A program made the position numbers and the translations under genes. Of a DNA stretch of 64,000 bases, positions 1-11,775 are shown one piece after another. Origin of the DNA: Casuarius casuarius (taxonomy: Eukaryota > Chordata > Aves > Casuariiformes > Casuariidae). The notes under the pieces were generated by a model that made no database searches, was not told the origin of the DNA, and was given only the letters and a program-made list of their open reading frames with translations. Position 1 is the stretch's first letter. Every line of letters begins with the position of its first letter. The stretch is taken from assembly GCA_003342895.1 (NCBI GenBank), contig PTFA01000398.1, positions 129,763 through 193,762 of the forward strand, written 5' to 3'.

Positions 1-3000
1 CCTTTTTGCAAAGGGAGGAGTTCTAGATTATCAGGGTGTGTTTGAACTTTTAGTTGTTAACATTTATAATAACGTGCATCAGTTACTTTTTAATGTGCAA
101 TAATTTATCCACTCTGCAGAACTCTCTAACTGAATGATTTAATTTGCCATCCTTCTTAAAAATCATAAATTGAATAATTGCAGAATGTAGACCAGTGGCG
201 AATTGGATAAACTGTTTAAAAGGTCTTATCTCTATTTCCTACTACCAATGATTACTGAGAAGTGTCTAAGCACGGGAAAGGTAAGTGCTGAGAAATCTGA
301 AAGGCCGAAACAAGAGACGGGTAGTCAGCTAAGGGCCTCTCCCCGCCACAGCATGAACCTGCAGCAGCCGGGTTGTGTGACTGTTGGGAAGGCAATTAGT
401 CCCTTGAGAGAGAGAGATCTATTAACATGCAAATGAAGTTCATGGCATGGTCAGCATATTTAAAAAGGTGGTGTGTCACTAGCAGGCACTTCCATCAGAC
501 CAAAGAAATTTTCAAGAAGAATTTGCAGAAAAAAGAAGTCCTAAGAAGAAGAGTTTCAGGCAGCAGATGGCGATGCTTCGAGAAGTGCCTGTTTGCTGCT
601 AGTTTCAAACTGCTGTAGCAGCAGCAGAGGTAAAGCAGGACACACTTCTAGCATGGATGCTGTCGGACTGATGTAACCTGTTCCTGTGAACATACCGGCA
701 CCACTGATTCTTAAACTCTTTCTCCATGTTTCTCTGGCCCACGCAGCCTGTGACCTGCTTCAGCTGGCACTGACGCTGGCTTGTCTCTGCGCTGTCCGTG
801 CTCTTCTCCACCCCGCGTTTTTCTAGCTCCTTCTCTGAGCTGGGTCCTGCACCCGCTGCCCTCCCCTGGCTTCCTTTGCTGCTTCCAGCAGCTCCTTGGC
901 AAAGGGCCTTTCCTCTGCATCGCACTGCATGTCCCGTATTCGGATCCAGTGGTACATCCCCTGCCCCCCAACCCAACAGCTGCAACAGCGATCCAAAAAA
1001 CAAAGATGTGAGCCGGAGTGAGGGCAGGAACTGCCTCTAAGGAATCTTTGCCCCCGACTTCTGGTGAGACTTAAGTTCCCAAGTCCCTCAGATGTGCTCC
1101 CAAATCACCAAGACATTCTAATGGTTTTATCTAGACTATTAGGTCAGGACTGATGACTTCTGGTGGCCTTGAGGGGTCAGAGCTTTAAGCTTCCCCTTGT
1201 AATGAGCTTCCCTAAGGGATCTGTAGACTCCAGAAGCGTGACCTCCTCTCAGCAATGTCTTGGCTGAAGCTCCTGAAATGGTCTCATGCCTCCTCCGGCC
1301 CACTCCCTGCCTCCAGAGGTGCCTACCCCAAGGCTGCTCGCAGCTCCCCAGGTGAGGAGCAGTGAGCATCCTCTCCCCCTCTCTTCTGCAGCCCTTGGCA
1401 GGTCACCCCAGCCCCTGTTACTCTTTTCGTAAGTGAGTGGTAGAGGCAGGCTGCGAGGTTGCCCACTGCAGCGCAAAGGCTAGCGCTCGAGGAGGAAACG
1501 GCGCAGATGCATGTTGCTGAGTGGACTGTGCCCTTGTGGGAGGCTGGCACCGAGGGGCCAACGTGGCCTGTGCCGGGGGCCCCAACGGCATGTGTCTTGT
1601 CCTCTGCAGGTGCCTTGAGGAAACATTACAAATGTACTTTAAAGCACTGGAAAGTGCGCTACTGACCAAGAGTCGGGCCAGATCCGGTCCTGCCCAGACA
1701 GATATTCAGGGGTAGACTGGGACTTTGATGGACAAACACACACAGGGACTCTGAAGATGCAAGAACATTGTGTGTCCGGACTGCCAGGACTCATTTAAAA
1801 GGTTTTGACCTACTTAGAAAAATGTTCGTGAAAGCAAACGCGTAGGTATGGGATAAATTGTATTTTGTTTTCCTTTGTAAAGTTGTTTTATGGATCAGAA
1901 CCACTTTTGAAAAAGCAGGGAGAAAAAAATGTATACAGGTGAGAGGTATTGAAAGATGTTAATTTTGTACAGAAAAAAGCAGGGAAGCTTCCAGTAAGAG
2001 TTTGAAGAATTTAAGTGAAGTGATTAAAGAAAATACTCATTTCATGATTTGATGCAGAAACCGTTTTGCCTGTAATGAAACGTTTTTGTTTTCAGTAACA
2101 TTGGAAAAAACTCAGCACACATTAAAATTAAATTGTTTACAGGAAATGTCAAGAGCCTGGGAGTGAACTGTTCAGATTGTCAGATTGTGCAAATTAGCAC
2201 AAGAAAATAGTTTGTCAATCTAATGTTATGGTTATAGTAATTGGGCTAATATTTTTGTGATAGGTGACTGCAGCCACAATGCAGAATAAGGTTCCAAGAG
2301 AGAAAAGACTCCAATATATATATAAAAAAAAAAAAATCTGCACAGTAGCAAAACTGAACTTTTGCAGGGAAAATAGGAGAGGTGCTGAGTGAGTATCAAG
2401 TACCCAGAAATGCCTTGTGCAGTACCCCGATCTGTGAATTTGTGTAAAATGTAGTGGGAAGCTATTCTTCACCAGTGGCTTAAAAAACACTAGTCTGCAA
2501 TTTAATGTATAGAATGTGTTTATTAAATCATAGATAAGATATGAAGGTAGGATATAGGTAGGATTTGAAAAGAAATGTTAGAAGTTGGAAGGAGTGTGTT
2601 TTGAAGTGGTTTTTCATAAATACTGTGGTTTTTTTTTTTTTTTTCCCCAAAACTGTATATGAATATGTTTAAGGGAGAAAGGGACCCTTTTATACTAAAG
2701 AGCACTCGGCTCTTTAGTTTGCTGGTATTTCTTTGCCATGCTATGCAGGTAATATTTTGATATAAAATGACAATTTATTAGCATAACGTATTTCAGTAAT
2801 ATTCAGCCACACACAGTTGTTGAATATTACTTATTTAATACATTATCTGATGAACATTGACACTATTCCTATGCTATATAAAAAGAGCAGAGGTATTTTA
2901 GTATATCAAACAATGAAAATGTAAGAAGGAAGAAAAAGTAATTTGAATTATAATGAAGTGATATAAAATTCACAGTACATTAGTTTTCATCTGTGGGATC

Positions 3001-4200
3001 TTATAATGAGTATTATTCTGCCAGGCTAAAAATTAATGTTGTGAGGAACTCCCCTCAAGTGCTTTGTGATGTTTCCTATCTTTTCGCTGTGCTAACTATC
3101 GTAGGGTTTGACCCTAAGTTCCCAAATGTATCTCATTAACACAGAGATTTTTTGCTTTGGTTTGAGCAATGCAAAGAGTGTAGATGACTGTCCCTGTCAG
3201 TTTGTCAGTGGGATGGAAATCTGTAAGTCTATTTTTTTCCAAAAGTATCCTGAGAGCATCCATACTTGCCTAAGTAACTTTGGTGTCACTTCCTGTGGTA
3301 CTCTACAGGATAAAATTTTAGGTTGCCTCTTGTGCAGTTCTGCACAACTATCGGAGAGGCTTTAGCTGACCACAGATGAATTCACGGAATTAGAGACAGC
3401 ATCCAGAAACTAAGTCGCGCTCCGCTCGCATGGTGAGCACTGGAGCCGAGGAGCACAAAGTCACTTTTCAGTCACCTTTACGTTCTCAGCTGTGCACTTT
3501 GCCTTTGGAAGTCAGCTTCAGCCCCGTAACCTTCGTGGAGGTTGCAGAAAGTTGGTCTTTCTGTGCAATTCCCTTTAGGTTGTGGAAGATAATCTGCATA
3601 ATTAGGATCAAAACACATTTCTTGTGCAAACCAAATAAGCAAGGCAAATCTTCTAGGAGTATATTTTCTTAAAACAGGCTTATAAGAGTATGTAGAACTT
3701 GGCTTCAGCTTTTGTTTCCAATAATATTCAGCTGCTTTTTTCTGAGGCACTTTTAATGATTCAGAGCTATTTCTGAAGCTATAAAATGTTGGTACATCCA
3801 TGTGAGTATTTTCTTGGTGCAAAACATTAGAAATGAATAGGAATAAAATAGCAATTAAATATAATAATTTTGCATAAGGATGATCATTATAATTGCAAAA
3901 TTTTGCATTTGAAACCTTAGCTTGTTAGACTGAGCGCCCATGCTGTGCGCTGAGTCACTGGGTTCTCATGAAGAAAGTGCTGTAAGCCCAGTTACAGCTT
4001 GCATCATAAAGCATTTTTATAGGTGAGCTCAAATGTTGTTGCTTGTGCAACTATAAATCAGGCTTTTCTTAGTTTACAAATGCTCAAGCTTATCAATTAA
4101 ATATATTTTTCAATGTAGTTTGTTCACTTGTTGTTTCCCTGAGGGTTTTTGTTTGTTTTTAAAGATAGTTTTGAACAGATCCTCATATGTCCCGTAGTAA
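1..4200. other. Intronic block, no gene seen
   Basis: Bases 1-750 are AT-rich and plain. A GC-richer patch at about 770-1660 has overlapping short frames on both strands but few CpGs. From 1800 the sequence is AT-rich with short A and T runs (2326-2337, 2631-2643). I see no repeat family, RNA gene or exon here. Confidence 0.6.
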
Positions 4201-4249
4201 ACATCCTTCATGATGGGTGGACCTGAATGGCTGGTTCTGAGTATTTGGT

Positions 4250-4400
4250 CTTTTGGCCCGATGGTAGCAGCCTCGCCTCGCGTGGGTGCTTAGCCCGGGA
4301 AGCAGCCGGCCGGCAATCCCATCGGGCCAGAGGCTACTGCGGCTGTGAGCCGGCTCTGCTGGCCCGCTCTGGTCTGGGCGCTCTGCCCTTCTTGCCCTGC
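4250..4400. other. CpG-dense islet with an 11-bp inverted repeat
   Basis: This local GC-rich patch holds roughly a dozen CpGs in AT-rich surroundings. tggcccgatgg (4254-4264) is exactly reverse-complementary to ccatcgggcca (4319-4329). The islet is too short for a standard CpG island. No TATA box or known core promoter is evident. Confidence 0.55.
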
Positions 4401-5580
4401 CCTGGTGACTCCTAAGTGTTTCCAGCCCCTTCATGGTGGTACTTCTGGTAGTGGTCTTAAACTGCAGTCTAGTATTAAATTTGGCAAAGAGACAAAGTAA
4501 AATACTTCTGATAGATCCAAGCAACAGAAGGGAGAAACTCCTCCTGTAGTTGCAGCACTTGATATCTCAGCAAAAACTAGCACAACACTGTAGCCTGTTT
4601 TTTCATCCTTGGAGAATGTCAATGGCTTGCAGCTAACAGTGGTGGTAGTTCTTACAGGAAAGATCATGAGTGTTTTCTCTTTTGTATTATTATTACTGTT
4701 GTTATAACATTTATTAGTATTTAAAGCAATATAAGTATAGGGATTGCTATCATCTTCCCTTATACAGTATTGAATTTCATTTGTTTGCTTTTTTTCCCAG
4801 GACATTATTAATTCAGTAGTGGGATTATGTCCTTAAAAATGTAAAGCATTTAATTCTTGCATTTCTAGACTGTTTTGGAAAAGTCAAAACCTTGTATTTT
4901 AGTGTATTTGAAACGCAAATGTGTCTCTAGATGCCACTTCTGTCTCAAAATTGATGTCTATATTTCCTTCACAAAGCAAAAGGATGAAAAGAGGGGATAA
5001 CTCTTTCAGTTTCACCTGTGCTGAAGTTTTTTTGGGGCACTGAACTGAAGAGTTTCTTGTTTGTACTTCTGTGATATGAATAACAATCCTAGCAACAAAT
5101 CTGAGAAGTAATGAAAATTATAAACTTTTCATACTGCGTGTATTTTATTAGTTTTTAATATGTTTGTTTTAGTGCATCTCAGAGTCCTCAGTCAGGGTCA
5201 TTTCCCCTATTGTGTGTAGTTCATTGCATGTGGGCAATGAAAAGACAATTCTAGCACCAGAAGTCTGGGGTCTAAATATAACTCGAGAGAGAACAGCTGG
5301 ACCCTGCGGTGGCACAGGCGCCTCTAGGAAGGAGCGAACCGGTGGTGATTAGGGTAATAAGCGGTGGTCGCAGCACACCAGCTGTCTCGCCAACATGAAG
5401 CAAGTTTTAAGTGGATTAGATATTCATGAGTCTAGCTTCTCCTGTTTGTCTGTCCTAAAGCTTATATGTCAATTTATTTCTGTTTAGATGGGTAAATGAG
5501 AAATTATTAGTGGCTGAAATGAGGTCAGAATGTGTCTTGGCAATGTATTTGAGAAGAGTCTTAAGAAGGTGACAGTAAAC

Positions 5581-5612
5581 TTTTTCTTTTCTTTTTCTTT
5601 TCTTTTTTTTTT
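5581..5612. repeat. TTTTC-type pyrimidine tract
   Basis: This is a pure T/C run made of tttttc and ttttc units ending in ten or more T. A homopurine-homopyrimidine tract of this kind can adopt triplex DNA. Confidence 0.9.
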
Positions 5613-5977
5613 AATATGTCCTCAGAAGAAGCAAGGTGCTCTGAAGTAGTTGAGATACTCTGCTGGAAGGGTGTGCATTTGTGTGCCTTGCAGTAACACA
5701 TAAGATGTAAACATGAATTGTAGAGACTTATATAAAGGTAGGCTTAACTGTAATGGAACATCTTATTTAATGCAATGCTCCAGGTATGGTAGGGGAAAAA
5801 AGTAATTTATGGACAGAGCTTCGCTCTCATACATGGCATGCGGCACTTAGCAGAAGAGTGCTTATGGGTGCCTAGGTTGGCCATGTCTCATGTTCTTGAT
5901 GTTGGGGGGAAAAAAAAGTGTATTTTTCTGTGTCAGAGCTACACAGGGCCAAACGTCATCCTGAATCAGTTTAATCC

Positions 5978-6001
5978 TTATTTATTTATTTATTTATTTA
6001 A
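5978..6001. repeat. (TTTA)n tetranucleotide repeat
   Basis: About five to six TTTA units without interruption. Confidence 0.95.
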
Positions 6002-7027
6002 GGTGACATGATAACAATTGGAAGAGAAAAATGTTACCTCCTAGCATAAGATACTAATTCTGCACTTTGCTTAGATTCACAGCTTTCTATTTGTGTTAGA
6101 AAAGATTTAATGCATGCACTAAAAGATAGTCTATTATAAAACTGCTGTTGCACTGTGGACAGCAGTGAAAGGAAAAAAAAAAGTGTAGAAACAGCTTTGA
6201 AACAGAAGGTACAATATCAATTTGGCAGTTTCAGGTCTTAAATGTATTGCCACTTAGAAATCAGGCAGAGTGTTTACATCGACGGTTTTTTGTAGATAAG
6301 CTAACTTTATTAAGTTACTTTCCAGGGTCTTTTTGCTTAGAATGGATTTTATAAGCTCTTCATTCATAACTACAAAGGACTGCCGTAATAGCCAGAGAGT
6401 AATTAATAAAATTGGCAGATTTATCTGAGCATTATGTGCACTTCCAGTCGTTGCAGTGAAATTGGATGAAAGATCTGAACCTGCTGTCTTTATGGATTTT
6501 TGAGTGATGAGGAAAAAGGTCAAGGCAGGAGGCAGTTTAAAAAAGAAAAATGTGTGTGTGTGTTATAGTAATCGTTTTATTAAAAAATTAAAAGTAATTG
6601 ATGCCATTCTTCATTGGTACAGAGAAGATGCTTCTCTTGAAGTTTTGTGTGCTGCTCTTAAAAAGGTGGAAGTTTACAAAACAATAGGAAGAAATAGGGG
6701 AATCCCGAACATGGTGTTTAACAAATTTTAGGGTATAATGAAATCTCACGTGGCCCAACCACATTCCTACATAGCGACTTTTAATAGTTCGTAGCCTTTT
6801 GTAGCTCTAAGCAATATCTGACAACTGTATTTTCTGCACCTGCTTCTAGTTAACTTTCGTAACGGGGGAGGGAATAAAATCTGCATATCTTTTACATGCA
6901 GCAGGTTTTGTCAAGAAGGCTCAGTGTGTGCATACGAAACAGCCTGTAGAGGAAGCAAGAATCTCTGAGGAATGAGCATTTCTTAACATTACTTTCCACT
7001 CTTTAATACAAATATTTATATGCCTTC

Positions 7028-7049
7028 TATATATATATATATATATATA
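7028..7049. repeat. (TA)11 dinucleotide repeat
   Basis: Eleven perfect TA units flanked by unique sequence. Confidence 0.95.
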
Positions 7050-8746
7050 GTCAATTTGAAATCTGTGATGAGTCTGCCAAAACTGAGTTACTGGGAGAGT
7101 CTGATAAGATGCTGCAGACCTTAACATTAGTTCCAAGATTTGGCTAATCAGCTCTGCATCCTCAGCTCTTGTGAATAGGCAAGAGAACTAAAACAGTGAT
7201 TTAAATTTCAAATGCAACTGTTGGTAGGTAATTTTACATGCATGTAACCATCATCTAGTACCTATATCCTTATCGAGTATGCTGCTGAGCCTTTGATTTC
7301 ACCCCCTTTGATGAAAAAGAGAGCTGGTTGCATTAATTGATGCTTGTTCTTTATATGCACTCTGTTTTGACTTGAATGGTGACTATGCTGAAAACTGCCA
7401 GTGGCTTTGCGTCGTAGTGCTTGGGTGTATTTGAATAATAAGTAATTGTTTTTAATATTAAATGTTTTCCTTTCCTGGTTCCCTGGAAGTATTGCTTGTC
7501 AGCTGAATCCTCTTGTCTCCTTGTCGCGGTCCAGTACGCCTGGACGTCTGGAACAAGGCCGGGGAAGATGCTCGCACTCAGGTATGACAGTGTCATATCT
7601 GCTGTGCCGAGTGTTTAACGTTTTATCACCACTTAACTCTCATATAAGCGGTGTTTTATTCCCATCTTGGAGCAGAGTAATTTGCTCTGGGTGTTTTCAA
7701 AGTGAACAGTTGGGTCTTAAGGTTCTGGCAGTCGTAGTGCCAGCAAGTTTCCCAGTGGCTCAGGTCACTTGTGCGGTGGCTGAGGAGAGCCCTGCTGCCT
7801 CGCTGTCACAACATCGTGTTTGTTACAAGAAATTAATTGCATGTTTTGAGCCTTCAGAAAGCAAGTGGTTTCTACCAACTTCTTTTCTGCAGTGATGGGG
7901 ACTGGTTAAGGCATTGAGTAGTCCACGTTAAAACCAAATCAGCGGTTAGGCTAAGCATGCGTGGCTCTGCGGAGGGGCTGCATCGTTAAACAAAGGTGGA
8001 ACCAACAGAATGTGGAAAGATAAAACTTGAATTGTTAGACCATGTCTGAATTGCCTGAATCAGTAATATGAAATCTCTAGAGCCAGCATAATTAATAATT
8101 GGAATAATAATCAAAGTCAAAAAATTCTATGAATTCCTATATGTTTTTCCGAGTGCTTATGTCACAAATCCTGCACAGTTATGTATAGACTATAAAGGGG
8201 AGCTCCTCAAAGCTAATACTTTGGCATGTTATAGGAGACTTCAGGGAGCTCTGTAGCCTTTGTTGCTTTGGATTATTATCTGTTAGTAAAACTTTTTTAT
8301 TTAGAAAAAATGCATAGGTGGCTTACAACCTGTGTGCAGACCTTGGCCTCAGCTGTTTTCTGTGAGGTGCAGTAGATTGGAAAGCAAGAACGTAATGAAA
8401 CAATCTTTAAGCATTGGTTACGTACAGGGGATTCTGTCTGGTTGAAACAGGCAGAAATGGGGAAAGCTGTGGCAGAAAGAGTTTCTTTAGATTTTTTGAA
8501 ACAAACCGAGTGAATTTTTAGCCAGGATGGTTTATAATCGCAGTAACAACCTGTGGTAATTGCAAATTGCTAGAAGTGCAAGTCTTTGCTTAATAATTTC
8601 TGTCTTCATGTATCAAAAATAAACGTGACTGCCAGCATTTTGTGATTGTTTGTTAAAATGTAGTTTTAAATGTTAGCAATACAATTTTCCTACATTATTT
8701 ATATGTTTGTTTTTCATACCAAGCAAACAGCATGTGTCACTCTGGC

Positions 8747-8772
8747 ATATATATATATATATATTTTTTTTT
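8747..8772. repeat. (AT)9 followed by a T run
   Basis: Nine AT units (8747-8764) run directly into a short T stretch. Confidence 0.93.
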
Positions 8773-9933
8773 CAAAGCATATGTTGAAAAAGGATGGACT
8801 AATTCTGTGTTAAGGGTGGCGCACAAACACCTCAGGTGTCATTAGCTGTTTTTCTGGCAGTTATTATGGGAGGGCAAGGATTTTATGACATTCTTTCACC
8901 AGCTGTGCATAGCTTTTGCTTGAGGAAGGTTTTGAAAAAATATAATTTACACTTTTATTTCATCATGGTATTATGTAGACATAAGGATGAGTATCCTGAA
9001 TGCAGTGCATGCATATGGTTTAGAAAAGACCTGGTCGTGCGTGAGTTTTTCTATAGACTCTAAATGTCCTATAATTTATAGCTATCTCACAAACATTCTT
9101 TATTGTCATATTCTGAAAGCATTATTTCATAAAATGTTACATTTTTACATTTACAGAATAATCACTTTTGTTTAGGCTGCTTTTATTCTAATATCTAGTG
9201 TCAGGACTTGTAAAAGCTGCACTCTGCACTCTTAATACAGAATAAATGTGTGCAGGGAGCACTGAAGAAAACACCAGCTCTCTAAAGAAGACATGCCATC
9301 TGTTTTGTCTGATTTTGTATTCCAGGTTTCTTTTGGATATTTTTTAAGCTTAGTGTTGTGCATTTTAGGCATTCCATTCAGAAAAGCTTTTTTGAGCTTT
9401 GCTTTTCTGAAGGAAGCAAGATGAATCGCAGTAGTATAAACTGCTGATCATTCACCCTTATGATTGTAGGTTTAAAAAAAAAAAACCATCGATGCTTATT
9501 ACAAGGCCAATATTTATCAGAAGCGGTTTGGTAGTATTTGAACTATCATAGCTCTTTCCTGATTTGAAATTTATAAAACTGACAGTAGTGCTGTCATGTG
9601 GCTCGTGCACATGGGCAGCTTAGCACGGGATGAGATTTCTAGACTTTTTTTTATCAAGAATCTTACGAAACGTTCCTGGTTGTTAAATGCAGGAAATAAA
9701 GCATCTGAGATAAGCCTAGATTTTTAACTTTCTGAAAGTACCATTAGGGTGGGAATATAATCCCTTTGAGAGAAAATGAAGGCAACGTTTGTGATGTGAA
9801 ATTAAGTGGAGTACACCTTAGAGGACATGAATAGAACAATATGGAGAAAAATACTTAGATATCTAAATACGCAATAAAATACTTATTTAATGTTCTCACT
9901 GTATTGGTATTTTTGGAGGGCTCTCTATTATAA

Positions 9934-10002
9934 GGCCTGATGCAAAGCTCACTGAAAACAATGAAAATTTCTCTTGATTTCAGTGGGATGTAAAATGGAT
10001 CC
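9934..10002. mobile_element. Palindromic MITE relic of sauropsid type (Chompy-like)
   Basis: The left end ggcctgatgcaaagctcact and the right part cttgatttcagtgggatg are imperfect reverse complements: 9948-9964 pairs with 9972-9987 around a short centre. The pattern GGCCTGAT-CAAAG-CCCATTGAA is one I associate with palindromic non-autonomous DNA elements abundant in turtle and crocodilian genomes and present as old copies in birds. No transposase is expected in such an element. The copy is diverged, and the family name is from memory and unconfirmed. Confidence 0.5.
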
Positions 10003-11640
10003 TATATAAATTCATGGAGCTTCCCTGTTGCCACCAATGAGAGAACGAATGGGAGCTGTCACTTAAGACAATTGTTTCTGTTGCCCTTCTTGCATTGCAA
10101 ATGGTCATTTATTTTGTCCTAAGCATCCTTGCTTTGAAACCTTCCATATTATTAACTTCTAAGAGCTTCAGTGATTTGTGCAAGATACTGTTTGCAGTTA
10201 AAGACAAATTGAGGCAGTGCTGGTTTTTTTCCCCCACACTGGAGTCGGAACTCAGTTTGCGTTGGCTGCCTGTCCACACTTTACCTTACCTTTTTATCTA
10301 TTGAGCTATCCAAATATTTATGCTAACCTTATGGGGAGAGGAGGGGAGGGAGGAAAGCTTCTGGACTGCAGTTATTTCCTATACTCCTGCTTTACCCTTG
10401 AGGACACTGCAGTATTGAACTCAACCTCTGTGTTTAGCCGTAGCAGAAGTGGAACACTTAAGGTCGACCGCTGCACAAAGTCCTGGGAAATCTATTATAA
10501 AGTGGAACATTTCACACTTCAGTAAACTCCAAATTAATTACATTGATGGTACATGAATACCAGAAGAAAGTGAGCATAATTAATGCTACTTCAGCAAACA
10601 TCAGAGGAAATATTAGTGATTTCCAATTGATGATAATGCTAATGTGCTATGTGAATGTATTTTATTAGAAAGGGTATAATACCATCTTTTGCTATGTTTA
10701 TGTAATGTGCTAGTTTATTAATTTAAATATGTTTTTTATTGGCAATTTAAGATTATATCAGCATGCAAGTATATCTTTATATACTCTTAATTAGCTGAAG
10801 TTCAATAGTACGACAGTGTAGGTGTGAGGATGGACAAATCTGAGATGAAAGAGGAACATGTTATGAAGATATCTTCTGGGGTTTATAGTGCAGCATTCAG
10901 AGCTGATGCTACCTCAACACAATCTGTAATTTAGTGAGTGACACTTGCATGAAAATATCCCATTACTGGTACGGTGCTTTCTGTTGTTTACAGTCGCCTG
11001 ATGCCTTCCACCCTGCCCATTGCGGGGTGCTGTAAGAGCAGCCACTGTAAAATGAGCTGTCTGCCTCCAGAATGCGGTTTCTCACCCAGAAACAATGTAA
11101 TAAGAAATATAATTAGATTCTGCGATTAGCAGAACACAGTGAAATTATAGAAGGTGTGTTTGAATTTTTTTTGCAGATGTTAGCACTTTATAAATTTGCA
11201 TCGGAATCATATTTCAGCCACTAAGGCTGACTTTCAAGCAACAGTAAGCAGGGTATAGTTAACCGCTGAAGCAGAAATCCAGAGTCAATGAGTAATTATT
11301 AAGAGCTTTCCAGAATATTAGCTGTTTCAGTTGCTGCAGTGATGGAATAGTCCATTAGATATTTCTGTTTCTGGCAACTCCTGGGAATTGATTCTGATAC
11401 GAAACAACCTGCCATTTTGATCAATACTGTAATTACTCTTATTGATGGATTGTTTTACAATGATAGTCATCATCGCAGCGCGTCTGCTCAGGAGGCATCG
11501 GGACTGTCCGCCGCATGCAGTAATGCGCCACAAATATCTGATTCAAATCAACACGCTATTGAGACTGGGCTGACAAGCGTGAAATTAATTGTTCCACTTC
11601 ATGTAAGACCTGCATTCTTCTTTTGAGAGAGTAATTTGTT

Positions 11641-11775
11641 GGTGCGCGCAGCCAGGGAGCAGCGCAGCCTCGGCGCCGGCTGGGTGCGGTGGCTTGGGGC
11701 TTTGTCTCTCCCGCGAGATGAGCCCTTCACCCCTCCGAGTGCCGGCAGAGTTCGTGACTCAGGTGCTCCAACGCA
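11641..11775. other. CpG-dense islet
   Basis: A GC-rich patch beginning gtgcgcgcagcc contains about a dozen CpGs in roughly 135 bp, inside otherwise AT-rich intron. It may be an orphan regulatory islet. No transcript evidence is available from sequence. Confidence 0.55.

Larger units (their letters stand above)
4201..9900. other. Intronic block with a CpG islet and several simple repeats
   Basis: This block contains the 4.25-4.40 kb CpG islet, a TTTTC-type pyrimidine tract at 5581-5612, a TTTA repeat at 5978-6001, and TA repeats at 7028-7049 and 8747-8764. The rest is unremarkable AT-rich DNA. The 149-codon + frame at 7446-7895 has no recognisable domain and lies in GC-mixed sequence, so I treat it as chance. 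Confidence 0.6.

Noticed and set aside
6617..6650. acagagaagatg motif like part of U6 snRNA
   Set aside because: The flanking U6 sequence is absent, so the shared 10-12 bases are chance.
7446..7895. 149-codon + strand open frame
   Set aside because: No recognisable domain, no ATG-supported context or splice structure, and composition follows the local DNA. A few frames of this length are expected by chance in 64 kb.
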